A stretch of DNA of 64,000 nt, from contig NZ_WSTB01000002.1 of the NCBI RefSeq assembly GCF_009789235.1, positions 186,001 to 250,000 of the forward strand, written 5' to 3'. Position numbers and translations under genes: made by a program. Under the pieces are notes generated by a model, which was not told the origin of the DNA, made no database searches, and was given only the letters and a program-made list of their open reading frames with translations. The number at the start of each line of letters is the position of its first letter. Position 1 is the stretch's first letter. Source of the DNA: Flavobacterium hydrocarbonoxydans (GTDB lineage: Bacteria; Bacteroidota; Bacteroidia; Flavobacteriales; Flavobacteriaceae). Below, piece by piece: positions 55,691 to 63,242 of this stretch.

Positions 55691-56176
55691 ATGACTAATA
55701 AAAAAACCATAATACACTCGATACTTACGATTCTCTTTTTGAGTTGCAGTTTTACGTATGTAATGAGCCAGGCAAAGGCTGTTGAGCCTAAAATAATACA
55801 AGATACTTTAAAAACAGTTACTTCTTTACCTACTGAGAATGACTCGATTTTTATGGATAAAGATTTAAAGTTAAAACTCTACAAAAAATCAGCGCATGCC
55901 TCCTACTATCATGACATGTTTAACGGTAGAAAAACAGCTAGTGGCAGTCGATTTAGCAACAACGAATATACTGCTGCACATAAAAAACTCCCTTTTGGCA
56001 CCAAAGTTAAAGTAACCAACGAATCCAATGGTAAGTTTGTTATTGTAAAGATTACCGATAGAGGCCCTTTTGTAAAAACAAGAGAAATTGATTTATCAAA
56101 ACGAGCTTTTATGGAAATTGTAAGGAGAAAAGGAACTGGTATAATGACCGTTACAATAGAAACCATAATTGAGTAA
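55691..56176 (+). CDS. RlpA-like double-psi beta-barrel protein
   Basis: 161 residues. Signal peptide (TYVMSQ at about 27), then the RlpA DPBB domain ASYYHDMFNGRKTASGSRF, LPFGTKVKVTN, VIVKITDRGPF and REIDLSKRAF. RlpA in some bacteria is a septal lytic transglycosylase acting on naked glycan; in others it has no known activity. No SPOR domain is present. Its terminator is shared with the convergent DinB gene. Confidence 0.9.
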   Translation: MTNKKTIIHSILTILFLSCSFTYVMSQAKAVEPKIIQDTLKTVTSLPTENDSIFMDKDLKLKLYKKSAHASYYHDMFNGRKTASGSRFSNNEYTAAHKKLPFGTKVKVTNESNGKFVIVKITDRGPFVKTREIDLSKRAFMEIVRRKGTGIMTVTIETIIE

Positions 56177-56181
56177 AAATA

Positions 56182-56210
56182 ATCCGAAAGCTTTAAACCA
56201 GCTTTCGGAT
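56182..56210. terminator. Hairpin shared by convergent genes
   Basis: ATCCGAAAGCT (56182-56192) / AGCTTTCGGAT (56200-56210). The right arm overlaps the last codons of the DinB-family gene. Confidence 0.75.
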
Positions 56211-56648
56211 ACTCATTATAATGCCGAGGTGAGTTCCTTCATGAAAATTATTGAAGTTTAGTGCATCTTCGATATTGCGAAGTGTAAATCCCATACTGGT
56301 TGTGTATTCGCTATAATTTACAAACACCCCATTTGCAACATCTTCTTTTGTTTGCTGTAGTGTTTTGAATAACAATTCTTTAACTTCAGCTACTTCTGCC
56401 TGCGAAACATCGCCTTCTGGTTTGGAACCTTTTTTGTATTTGGTAATAAATTCTTCAGAAACCTGAGTAGGTAAACCTGATAATTTATATACTAAACTCT
56501 GATGCGCAGCAACACAATGGGCTACATTCCAAATCAAATTATTACTAAATCCAGGTGGGATTTTATTTAATTGTTCTAATGAATGATTTTCTAAAACCTT
56601 CAACAAAAGATTTCTTGAGGTTTGACATACTTCTAAAGCTGAGTTCAT
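56193..56648 (-). CDS. DinB family protein
   Basis: 151 residues. A four-helix DinB fold with three metal-binding histidines H44, H136 and H140 (NVAHCVAAHQ and FHEGTHLGII). Related to bacillithiol transferases and other thiol-dependent enzymes. Convergent to the RlpA gene and divergent from the ArsC-like gene. Substrate unknown. Confidence 0.88.
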   Translation of the reverse strand: MNSALEVCQTSRNLLLKVLENHSLEQLNKIPPGFSNNLIWNVAHCVAAHQSLVYKLSGLPTQVSEEFITKYKKGSKPEGDVSQAEVAEVKELLFKTLQQTKEDVANGVFVNYSEYTTSMGFTLRNIEDALNFNNFHEGTHLGIIMSIRKLV

Positions 56649-56712
56649 AATTGCTATTTTTTTATAAAAATAATCAATTTTAAGTTTGAAAAGAATTTTC
56701 TTTGTACTCTAA

Positions 56713-56720
56713 TACATTTG
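56713..56720 (+). promoter_or_regulatory. Minus-7 element before the ArsC-like gene
   Basis: TACATTTG 5 bases before the chosen ATG. The expected transcription start falls at or next to the start codon, so the message would be leaderless. Confidence 0.5.
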
Positions 56721-56725
56721 CAATC

Positions 56726-57079
56726 ATGAACAAAATATACTACTTAGCCTCGTGCGATACGTGTCGAAAAATCATCAAAAGTTTACCAAAAGACAACAAT
56801 CTGGTTTTTCACGATATCAAACAAAACCCCATTACAGAAGCTGAACTGGAAGAAATGTATAAACTTGCCGGCAGTTACGAAGCATTATTCAGTAAAAAAG
56901 CACAGTTGTACAAGTCGATGGATCTAAAAAACAAAAACTTAACTGAAGCCGATTATAAAAAATACATTCTGGAACATTATACTTTTATAAGTCGTCCGGT
57001 TTTTATTATTGATGAGAAAATTTATATTGGTAATACGCAGCCGGTGACATTGCAGGTTATGAAAGCTTTGACAAAATAA
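56726..57079 (+). CDS. ArsC/Spx family thiol-active protein
   Basis: 117 residues from the ATG. Thioredoxin-like fold with the N-terminal C10-D-T-C13 pair (ASCDTCRKII), then DIKQNPITEAEL and HYTFISRPVFIIDEKIYIG with conserved RP. The family holds arsenate reductases, YffB and Spx-type regulators; the CxxC and the missing arsenate arginine pattern leave the exact role open. The frame extends 8 codons upstream through a TTG, but that covers the promoter element. Confidence 0.88.
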   Translation: MNKIYYLASCDTCRKIIKSLPKDNNLVFHDIKQNPITEAELEEMYKLAGSYEALFSKKAQLYKSMDLKNKNLTEADYKKYILEHYTFISRPVFIIDEKIYIGNTQPVTLQVMKALTK

Positions 57080-57090
57080 CATCCGAAAAA

Positions 57091-57215
57091 GTTCTAATGA
57101 AAGCTGGTTCGCGTTAGGGATAGAAGCGGAAATCCTTTTTTTTGAGCTTTTTCTGCTCAAAAAAAAGATTGAGAGCGGATAGCCCGACCGAAGGGAACGC
57201 CCAAAAAATTAGAAC
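57091..57215 (+). ncRNA. Nested inverted-repeat element, possible structured RNA or MITE-like remnant
   Basis: Outer arms GTTCTAAT (57091-57098) and ATTAGAAC (57208-57215). Second pair GCGTT (57111-57115) / AACGC (57196-57200). Central stem CTTTTTTTTGAGC / GCTCAAAAAAAAG (57135-57147 and 57155-57167). The word AGCGGA occurs on both sides of the central hairpin. It has no ORF. It looks like a type I remember in many Flavobacterium intergenic regions, but this is not verified. Confidence 0.5.
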
Positions 57216-57236
57216 CTCTCACAGTGAATTTTTTAG

Positions 57237-57244
57237 TATCTTTG
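57237..57244 (+). promoter_or_regulatory. Minus-7 element before yicC
   Basis: TATCTTTG 19 bases before the ATG. Confidence 0.5.
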
Positions 57245-57263
57245 CGCCTTTATACTCAATTAT

Positions 57264-58124
57264 ATGATACAGTCTATGACAGGGTTTGGCAAAGCTTCTT
57301 TGCAATTGCCTACAAAAAAAATCACAGTCGAAGTAAAATCCTTAAACAGTAAAGGTTTAGATTTAAACGTAAGAATGCCTTCGCTTTACCGCGAAATGGA
57401 ACTTGGTTTAAGAACGCAAATCTCTACAAAACTAGAAAGAGGAAAAGTTGATTTTGCGATTTACATCGAAAGTACCGCTGAACAGACTTCGACAAAAGTA
57501 AATGTACCTGTTGTAAAAAACTACATCGCGCAATTGAGAGAAGTATATCCTGACGCAGATGAAACGGAGTTAATGAAGATGGCGATTCGTATGCCGGATA
57601 CACTGAAAACGGAACGTGAGGAAATCGACGAAAATGACTGGGATCAGATTCAGGTGATTATCGAGGAAGCGCTTCAGAATATCTTAAATTTCAGAAAAGA
57701 CGAAGGAGAATCTCTTGAAAAAGAATTCAACCTTAGAATTGGAAATATTCGTCAATACATGACTGATGCTTTGGCATTGGATCCGGAAAGAGTTCAGGCG
57801 ATAAAAGATCGTTTGCAGACTGCTATTTCTGAATTGAAAGTGAATGTTGATGAAAATCGTTTCGAGCAGGAATTAATCTATTATTTAGAGAAACTGGATA
57901 TTACCGAGGAGAAAGTTCGTTTGACGAATCATTTGGATTACTTTTTAGAAACAATTCAGGGAACAGAAGCCAATGGCCGCAAATTAGGTTTTATCACACA
58001 GGAAATGGGTCGTGAAATCAATACAATGGGATCTAAATCAAATCATGCACAAATGCAGAAGTTGGTTGTGATGATGAAAGATGAATTAGAGAAAATTAAA
58101 GAACAGGTTTTGAATGTTTTATAG
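57264..58124 (+). CDS. YicC/YloC family endoribonuclease
   Basis: 286 residues. N-terminus IQSMTGFGKASLQLP and the C-terminal GRKLGFITQEMGREINTMGSK are both family hallmarks. YicC-type proteins are ring-shaped RNases that degrade small regulatory RNAs in E. coli. The gene lies directly before gmk, as in many bacteria, and probably starts an operon that runs to nadD. Confidence 0.95.
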   Translation: MIQSMTGFGKASLQLPTKKITVEVKSLNSKGLDLNVRMPSLYREMELGLRTQISTKLERGKVDFAIYIESTAEQTSTKVNVPVVKNYIAQLREVYPDADETELMKMAIRMPDTLKTEREEIDENDWDQIQVIIEEALQNILNFRKDEGESLEKEFNLRIGNIRQYMTDALALDPERVQAIKDRLQTAISELKVNVDENRFEQELIYYLEKLDITEEKVRLTNHLDYFLETIQGTEANGRKLGFITQEMGREINTMGSKSNHAQMQKLVVMMKDELEKIKEQVLNVL

Positions 58125-58164
58125 ATTGTAAATCAATTTATTTTCAGAACTATACAATACAACA

Positions 58165-58737
58165 ATGAGCACAGGAAAATTAATTGTTTTTTCGGCACCT
58201 TCAGGATCAGGAAAAACAACTATCGTAAGACATTTATTAGGGAAAGAAGATTTGAATTTAGAATTTTCGATCTCGGCAGCTTCGCGCGAACCTCGCGGAG
58301 AAGAAATCAACGGAACAGATTATTACTTTATTTCGTTGGAACAATTCAAAAAACACATCAAGGCAGAAGATTTCCTGGAATGGGAAGAAGTTTATCGTGA
58401 TAATTTTTACGGTACTTTAAAATCTGAAATCGAAAGAATCTGGGCTTTAGGCAAAAACGTAATTTTTGATATTGATGTTTCCGGCGGATTGCGTATCAAA
58501 CATAAATTTCCTGAACAAACCCTTGCCGTTTTTGTAAAACCGCCAAGTGTTGACGAACTGAAACGCCGCTTAAAAGAACGTTCTACCGAAAGTGATGATA
58601 AAATAAACATGCGAATTGCAAAAGCTTCGGTTGAACTGGCAACGGCTCCTCAATTTGATACGATCATCAAAAATTATGATTTGGATACCGCTAAGGAAGA
58701 AGCATATCAATTGGTAAAGGATTTTGTAAATAAGTAG
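58165..58737 (+). CDS. gmk: Guanylate kinase
   Basis: 190 residues. P-loop APSGSGKT (11-18), GMP site SAASREPRGEEINGTDYYF, and FDIDVSGGLRIK. Phosphorylates GMP to GDP. The order yicC-gmk is common; here a four-helix-bundle gene is inserted before nadD. Confidence 0.96.
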   Translation: MSTGKLIVFSAPSGSGKTTIVRHLLGKEDLNLEFSISAASREPRGEEINGTDYYFISLEQFKKHIKAEDFLEWEEVYRDNFYGTLKSEIERIWALGKNVIFDIDVSGGLRIKHKFPEQTLAVFVKPPSVDELKRRLKERSTESDDKINMRIAKASVELATAPQFDTIIKNYDLDTAKEEAYQLVKDFVNK

Positions 58738-58808
58738 TTTTTTAGTCCTTAGTGATTAGTCCTTAGTTTTTTTAATACATGTTTTCTTGTTTTTAGTTAT
58801 TAGTTGTT
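58738..58808 (+). repeat. Left heptamer arrays of the second four-helix-bundle unit
   Basis: Units AGTCCTT, AGTGATT, AGTCCTT, AGTTTTT (58744-58771), and AGTTATT, AGTTGTT (58795-58808). Period 7. The 30 bases at 58738-58767 are complementary at 26 positions to 59219-59248. A weak promoter (TTG, 18 bases, TATATTAG at 58808-58815) lies just after. Confidence 0.9.
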
Positions 58809-58839
58809 ATATTAGCAATAGAATTAACTTACAAATAAC

Positions 58840-59205
58840 ATGGGCGGGATTAAATCATATAAAGAATTACTTATTTGGCAAAAAGGGATAAAAATTGTTG
58901 TTTTAGTTTATAAACTTACCCGAAGCTTCCCGAAAGAAGAAATATACGCACTAACAAGCCAATTAAAAAGAGCTAGTATATCTGTTCCTTCAAATATTGC
59001 AGAAGGTTTTGGTCGCCAAACAGATAAATCATTTAATCATTTTTTGAATATTTCCAGAGGTTCTCTAAACGAAATAGAAACACAGTTGATTATAGCAAAA
59101 GAATTAGAATTTATTTCTGATGAAAATTTATTTAATGAAATTATGTTTTTGATTGAAGAAGAAAGCAAAATGATAAATGCTTTTTCAAAAAACTTAAAAG
59201 ATTAA
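58840..59205 (+). CDS. Four-helix-bundle protein (S23/IVP family), second copy
   Basis: 121 residues. Strong match to the S23/IVP type: SYKELLIWQKGIKIVVLVY, FPKEEIYALTSQLKRASISV, PSNIAEGFGRQTDKSFNHFL, ISRGSLNEIETQLIIAKELE. All-helical, probably a pentamer with a basic surface that can bind nucleic acid. It lies between gmk and nadD, flanked by complementary heptamer arrays. It shares family but little sequence with the copy at 43997. Confidence 0.92.
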   Translation: MGGIKSYKELLIWQKGIKIVVLVYKLTRSFPKEEIYALTSQLKRASISVPSNIAEGFGRQTDKSFNHFLNISRGSLNEIETQLIIAKELEFISDENLFNEIMFLIEEESKMINAFSKNLKD

Positions 59206-59218
59206 TATAAAATGCAAC

Positions 59219-59260
59219 ACTTAGGACTAAGGACTAAGAACTAAAAAACTAAGTACTAAA
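59219..59260 (+). repeat. Right heptamer array of the second four-helix-bundle unit
   Basis: Units ACTTAGG, ACTAAGG, ACTAAGA, ACTAAAA, AACTAAG, TACTAAA (59219-59260). Period 7. It is complementary to the left array and runs up to the nadD start. Confidence 0.9.
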
Positions 59261-59264
59261 ATAA

Positions 59265-59846
59265 ATGAAAATAGGTCTTTATTTCGGAACATATAATCCA
59301 ATACATGTTGGGCATTTGATTATTGCCAATCACATGGCTGAATTTGCCGATTTAGACCAAATCTGGATGGTGGTTACACCGCATAATCCGTTAAAAAAGA
59401 AAGCTACTTTACTGGATGACCATCATCGTTTGCAAATGGTTTTTCTGGCAACTGAAGATTTTCCGAAAATAAAACCCTCGGACATAGAATTTAAATTACC
59501 GCAACCGAATTATACGGTACATACTTTGATTCATTTGCATGAAAAATATCCGCAGCATGAGTTTTCGTTGATTATGGGCGAAGACAACTTGAAAACACTT
59601 CATAAATGGAAGAATTTTGAAGTGATTCTGGACAATCATGATATTTATGTGTATCCAAGGATTTCTACAGAAGCAGAAAACCTGGAATTGAAATCGCATC
59701 CGAAAGTACATATTATTGATGCCCCGATTGTCGAAATCTCATCGACTTTTATTCGGAACAATATTAAAAAAGGAAAAAATATTCAGCCGCTTTTACCTTC
59801 AAAAGTCTGGGAATATATCGATCATAATAATTTTTATAAGAAGTAA
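59265..59846 (+). CDS. nadD: Nicotinate-nucleotide adenylyltransferase
   Basis: 193 residues. N-terminal GLYFGTYNPIHVGHLIIA with the HxGH motif (H14-x-G-H17), VVTPHNPLKKK and the C-terminal ISSTFIRNNIKKG. It transfers AMP to nicotinate mononucleotide in NAD synthesis. Its stop codon touches the stop of the convergent LysR gene with no bases between, and no terminator hairpin is seen. Confidence 0.95.
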   Translation: MKIGLYFGTYNPIHVGHLIIANHMAEFADLDQIWMVVTPHNPLKKKATLLDDHHRLQMVFLATEDFPKIKPSDIEFKLPQPNYTVHTLIHLHEKYPQHEFSLIMGEDNLKTLHKWKNFEVILDNHDIYVYPRISTEAENLELKSHPKVHIIDAPIVEISSTFIRNNIKKGKNIQPLLPSKVWEYIDHNNFYKK

Positions 59847-60752
59847 CTACATTCTGTTACCCAAAAACAATTTCAACTCTTTAGCAATAGTATCAAAAAA
59901 AGAATTTAGATTGTTATTTTTAGCCGTCAATAAATACACGTATTCTTCAGGAACGTGAAAACTGTTCCAGACTAATTGCAGTTTATTTTCCTTGATATAT
60001 TTCCTCGCATTACAATTCCAGGTTATGGCAACGCCGTTATTTCGGGACAGCATTTCGAGCATTTCAGATTCGGATGGAATAATATAATTTGGTGTCATCG
60101 AAGGTCTTTTTTTATGAAAGGCGTGCAGCCAGAACATTTTGATATGCGGAATTCTTGCATCATGGCTGTACCATTTTTGCTCATTGAGCCACTGTTCTGT
60201 TTCTGCATAATTATCTGCTTTTAATCTCTGACGGAATTCTGTGATATCCAAATTCGTCGGGCCCACCAATACCAGTTTAATCTTTCCGACAATTTCATAA
60301 ATAGTATCAAACGTATCATATTGTTTGGTTACGATAGCAAAGTCGATCTTTTTATCATCAACAAGAGAAAAAAGAACATCATTCTCTGCAAAGGTAAAAT
60401 CGATAAAATCGAATTTAGAAAGCAGCACACTACCACAACTATTGAAAAAATCTTTTGAAACGCCAACAGAAATTAATCGCACAGAATCTTCCGCTTTCGC
60501 CCGAAAACCACTTTCGACACTTTCTAATCGATCCAGTGCATCAATAATTAAGTTATTTAGTAACTTAGCGTATTCTGTTGGTTCGACACCTTTAGATTTT
60601 CGGTTGAACAATTTATAACCCACATGTGCTTCTAACATTGCTATTTGCTGACTAACAGCAGGCTGGCTCATAAACAACTCTTTAGAAGCGACAGAAAAAT
60701 TTCCATTTTTATACACAGACTTGAAAGTTCTGTACCATTCCAGATTCACCAT
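59847..60752 (-). CDS. LysR family transcriptional regulator
   Basis: 301 residues. N-terminal winged helix-turn-helix FMSQPAVSQQIAMLEAHVGY (recognition helix PAVSQQIA) and a C-terminal substrate-binding fold. Divergent from the DJ-1/PfpI gene, with 87 bases between the starts, the classic arrangement for a LysR protein that controls its neighbour. The effector is unknown; an electrophile or aldehyde is plausible because of the target genes. Confidence 0.93.
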   Translation of the reverse strand: MVNLEWYRTFKSVYKNGNFSVASKELFMSQPAVSQQIAMLEAHVGYKLFNRKSKGVEPTEYAKLLNNLIIDALDRLESVESGFRAKAEDSVRLISVGVSKDFFNSCGSVLLSKFDFIDFTFAENDVLFSLVDDKKIDFAIVTKQYDTFDTIYEIVGKIKLVLVGPTNLDITEFRQRLKADNYAETEQWLNEQKWYSHDARIPHIKMFWLHAFHKKRPSMTPNYIIPSESEMLEMLSRNNGVAITWNCNARKYIKENKLQLVWNSFHVPEEYVYLLTAKNNNLNSFFDTIAKELKLFLGNRM

Positions 60753-60813
60753 GATATAGATATATTTATAACAAACATAGTTTATTTTATTTTTACTGAT
60801 ATCACTTTAGTCG

Positions 60814-60821
60814 TAAATTTG
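60814..60821 (+). promoter_or_regulatory. Minus-7 element before the DJ-1-like gene
   Basis: TAAATTTG 18 bases before the ATG, in the 87-base region shared with the divergent LysR gene. No clear LysR half-site pair could be assigned by eye. Confidence 0.5.
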
Positions 60822-60839
60822 TTAAAAAATTATTTACCT

Positions 60840-61601
60840 ATGAAAAAAATTGCATTATTCTCGATTATAGCATTCGCTGCTTTTAATTTATCAGCTGAAG
60901 CTCAAAAAACAAATAAAAAAAAGATGAAAAAAGTATTATTCGTTGTTACCAGTAACGATAAGCTGGGCAATACAGGAGAAAAAACAGGATTTTGGTCAGA
61001 AGAATTTGCTGCACCTTATTACGAGTTATTAGATAAAGGAATCGAAATTACCATTGCATCTCCACTTGGAGGTCAGCCGCCAATCGATCCTAAAAGTGCC
61101 GATCCCGCATCAGCAACTGAAGACACTAAACGATTTGATGCTGACAAAGTATTACAGGAAAAATTAAAAAACACGCACAAACTTTCTACAATTAATCAGA
61201 AAGATTATGATGCAGTTTTTTACCCTGGAGGTCACGGTCCGCTTTGGGATTTAGTTGAAGACAAAAGTTCAATCGCACTAATTGAATCTTTTTATACCCA
61301 TAACAAACCGGTAGCTTTTGTTTGTCACGCCCCAGCGGTACTAAAAAACGTGAAAGTAAAAGGTGATTTCTTAGTAAAAGGCAAAAAAGTAACCGGATTT
61401 ACCAATGAAGAGGAAGAAGCTGTAGGTTTGACTAAAGTAGTTCCGTTTTTACTGGAAGATGCTTTAACTCAAAACGGAGCGAATTTCTCTAAAGGTGCAA
61501 ACTGGGCACCGTATGCTGTTGAAGACGGACTATTAATCACAGGTCAAAATCCAGCTTCATCAAAATTAGTGGCTGGAAAATTACTGGAAAAATTGAAATA
61601 A
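60840..61601 (+). CDS. DJ-1/PfpI family protein (HchA-like), exported
   Basis: 253 residues from the chosen start. The open frame begins 65 codons earlier inside the lysR gene, which is not credible. A signal peptide (about 1-22, SAEAQ) is followed by a class I amidotransferase-like domain: catalytic C162-H163 in FVCHAPAVLK and E54/E55 in GFWSEEFAAPYYE. This is the pattern of Hsp31/glyoxalase III proteins. Probable role: detoxification of glyoxals outside the cytoplasm. Confidence 0.88.
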   Translation: MKKIALFSIIAFAAFNLSAEAQKTNKKKMKKVLFVVTSNDKLGNTGEKTGFWSEEFAAPYYELLDKGIEITIASPLGGQPPIDPKSADPASATEDTKRFDADKVLQEKLKNTHKLSTINQKDYDAVFYPGGHGPLWDLVEDKSSIALIESFYTHNKPVAFVCHAPAVLKNVKVKGDFLVKGKKVTGFTNEEEEAVGLTKVVPFLLEDALTQNGANFSKGANWAPYAVEDGLLITGQNPASSKLVAGKLLEKLK

Positions 61602-61605
61602 AAAA

Positions 61606-61702
61606 GATGCTAAGACCCTCAGTTACTAAGGTTCTAAGATTTTAAAATCTTAAGAAAAAAAAAAACTTAGCGACTTAGTGCCTTAGCGGCTCAAAACTTA
61701 AA
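61606..61702 (+). repeat. Inverted octamer arrays between the DJ-1-like and YqhD-like genes
   Basis: Left units GATGCTAA, GACCCTCA, GTTACTAA, GGTTCTAA, GATTTTAA (61606-61645). Right units CTTAG, CGACTTAG, TGCCTTAG, CGGCTCAA, AACTTAAA (61666-61702). Period 8; the right units are complementary to the left. Confidence 0.88.
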
Positions 61703-61712
61703 AAGAAAAAAA

Positions 61713-62870
61713 ATGCTAAACTTCGAATTATACAATCCTACGAATTTAATTTTCGGAAAAGGACAAATAGACAAGTTATCGACTTTGGTTCCGCAAGGAG
61801 CAAAAATACTTCTGGCTTATGGCGGAGGAAGTATTTTTAAAAACGGAATTCACCAACAAGTGATCGATAACTTAAAAGGTTTTGATATTGTGGAATTTGG
61901 TGGAATTGAACCCAATCCACATTTTGAAACTTTGATGAAAGCAGTTGAAGTTATCAAAACAGAAAAAATCGATTTTATCTTGGCTGTTGGTGGCGGATCT
62001 GTTATTGATGGAGTGAAATTTATTTCGGCAGCCGTAAATTTTGATGGAAATCCGATTGATATTTTACAAAAAAGAATTCTGATTAAAGATAATGCTGTAC
62101 CATTCGGAACTGTGTTGACATTACCGGCAACAGGAAGCGAAATGAACTCCGGTGCCGTGGTAACTATTGAAGCTACACAGGAAAAACTAGCTTTTGGCGG
62201 AAGTGCCATGTTCCCTAAATTCTCAATTTGCGATCCAACTGTAATTGCTTCTTTACCAAAAAGACAATTACAAAACGGTGTTGTAGATGCTTACACACAC
62301 GTAATGGAACAATATTTAACGTATCCGCACGAAGGGTATTTACAAGATCGTATTGCCGAAGGAATTTTGCAAACCTTAATTGAAGTAGGTCCAAAAGTGG
62401 TAGAAAACCCAACAGATTATGCTTTGGCATCCAACTTTATGTGGAGCTGTACGATGGCTTTGAATGGCTTAATCCAGAAAGGTGTACCTTCAGACTGGGC
62501 GACACACATGATTGGTCACGAACTTACCGCTTTGTATGGTATCGACCATGCGAGAACTTTGGCGATTATTGGCCCAAGTTTATACGAGGTAATGTTTGAT
62601 ACTAAAAAAGGAAAATTAGCGCAATACGGCCGCAGGATTTTTGATTTAAAAGGTTCTGATGACGAAGTAGCGAAAAGTGCAATAAATAAAACGGTTGAAT
62701 TTTTCCACACTATGGGAATGGATACTAAACTTTCGGAATATACAGCTGAATACAAAGACACTGCTGATTTTATTGTAAACAGATTTACAGAAAGAGGCTG
62801 GAAAGGTTTGGGCGAAAATCAATTGGTAACTTTAGACAAAGTCAAATCGATTGTGGAGCTAAGCTATTAA
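61713..62870 (+). CDS. Iron-containing alcohol dehydrogenase (YqhD-like)
   Basis: 385 residues. NADP site GGGSVIDGVK (93-102), substrate helix LTLPATGSEMNSGAVVT, metal ligands D and H in DAYTHVMEQYL, and HMIGHELTALYGIDHARTLAI. Broad aldehyde reductase type that uses NADPH. It lies after the DJ-1-like gene and is probably under the same LysR regulator, recalling E. coli yqhC-yqhD, although there the regulator is AraC-type. Confidence 0.92.
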   Translation: MLNFELYNPTNLIFGKGQIDKLSTLVPQGAKILLAYGGGSIFKNGIHQQVIDNLKGFDIVEFGGIEPNPHFETLMKAVEVIKTEKIDFILAVGGGSVIDGVKFISAAVNFDGNPIDILQKRILIKDNAVPFGTVLTLPATGSEMNSGAVVTIEATQEKLAFGGSAMFPKFSICDPTVIASLPKRQLQNGVVDAYTHVMEQYLTYPHEGYLQDRIAEGILQTLIEVGPKVVENPTDYALASNFMWSCTMALNGLIQKGVPSDWATHMIGHELTALYGIDHARTLAIIGPSLYEVMFDTKKGKLAQYGRRIFDLKGSDDEVAKSAINKTVEFFHTMGMDTKLSEYTAEYKDTADFIVNRFTERGWKGLGENQLVTLDKVKSIVELSY

Positions 62871-62888
62871 ATTAAAATTTCAATTTTT

Positions 62889-62936
62889 AAATTCCAAATT
62901 CCAATAGCACACTTGATTATTGGACTTTGGAATTTT
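62889..62936. repeat. Short ATTCCAA-type palindrome
   Basis: Arms AAATTCCAAATTCCAATA (62889-62906) and TATTGGACTTTGGAATTT (62919-62936) differ at one pair. It lacks the second hairpin of the longer elements at 8070 and 30603. Confidence 0.88.
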
Positions 62937-62971
62937 TATTTTCTTGAAATTTACATTGACTTTTAAAAAAC

Positions 62972-63009
62972 AAAAAAGGCGTTCTTAACAAGTTTAGGAA
63001 CGCCTTTTT
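62972..63009 (+). terminator. Terminator after the YqhD-like gene
   Basis: AAAAAGGCGTTC / GAACGCCTTTTT stem. From here to 63242 there is AT-rich sequence with the gpsA promoter and no gene. Confidence 0.85.
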
Positions 63010-63192
63010 AAAATACTAAAACAAAACTAACTAACTCAATTTTTGCTAAACTCATTTAGAATTCTAATTTATAATTACTTAGAACGCAACAATTCTTTTA
63101 TTATTGTAGAAATGCAAAAATATTTTTCATTATATTCATTTGCTGTAAAGTATTGAATTTAAAGGCACTTTTTAAAATTCTTAAACCACATT

Positions 63193-63224
63193 TTGTATTA
63201 TTAATACATTATTAAGTACTTTTG
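63193..63224 (+). promoter_or_regulatory. gpsA promoter
   Basis: TTG (63193-63195), 21 bases, TACTTTTG (63217-63224). Start of transcription is expected about 12 bases before the ATG. Confidence 0.65.
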
Positions 63225-63242
63225 CATTAAATTATTAAAATA

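Noticed and set aside
58738..59262. Insertion sequence with inverted ends
   Set aside because: The enclosed gene is not a transposase, and no target-site duplication is clear.
60645..60839. Upstream part of the DJ-1-like frame
   Set aside because: It lies inside the lysR gene and the intergenic promoter; the ATG at 60840 gives a proper signal peptide.
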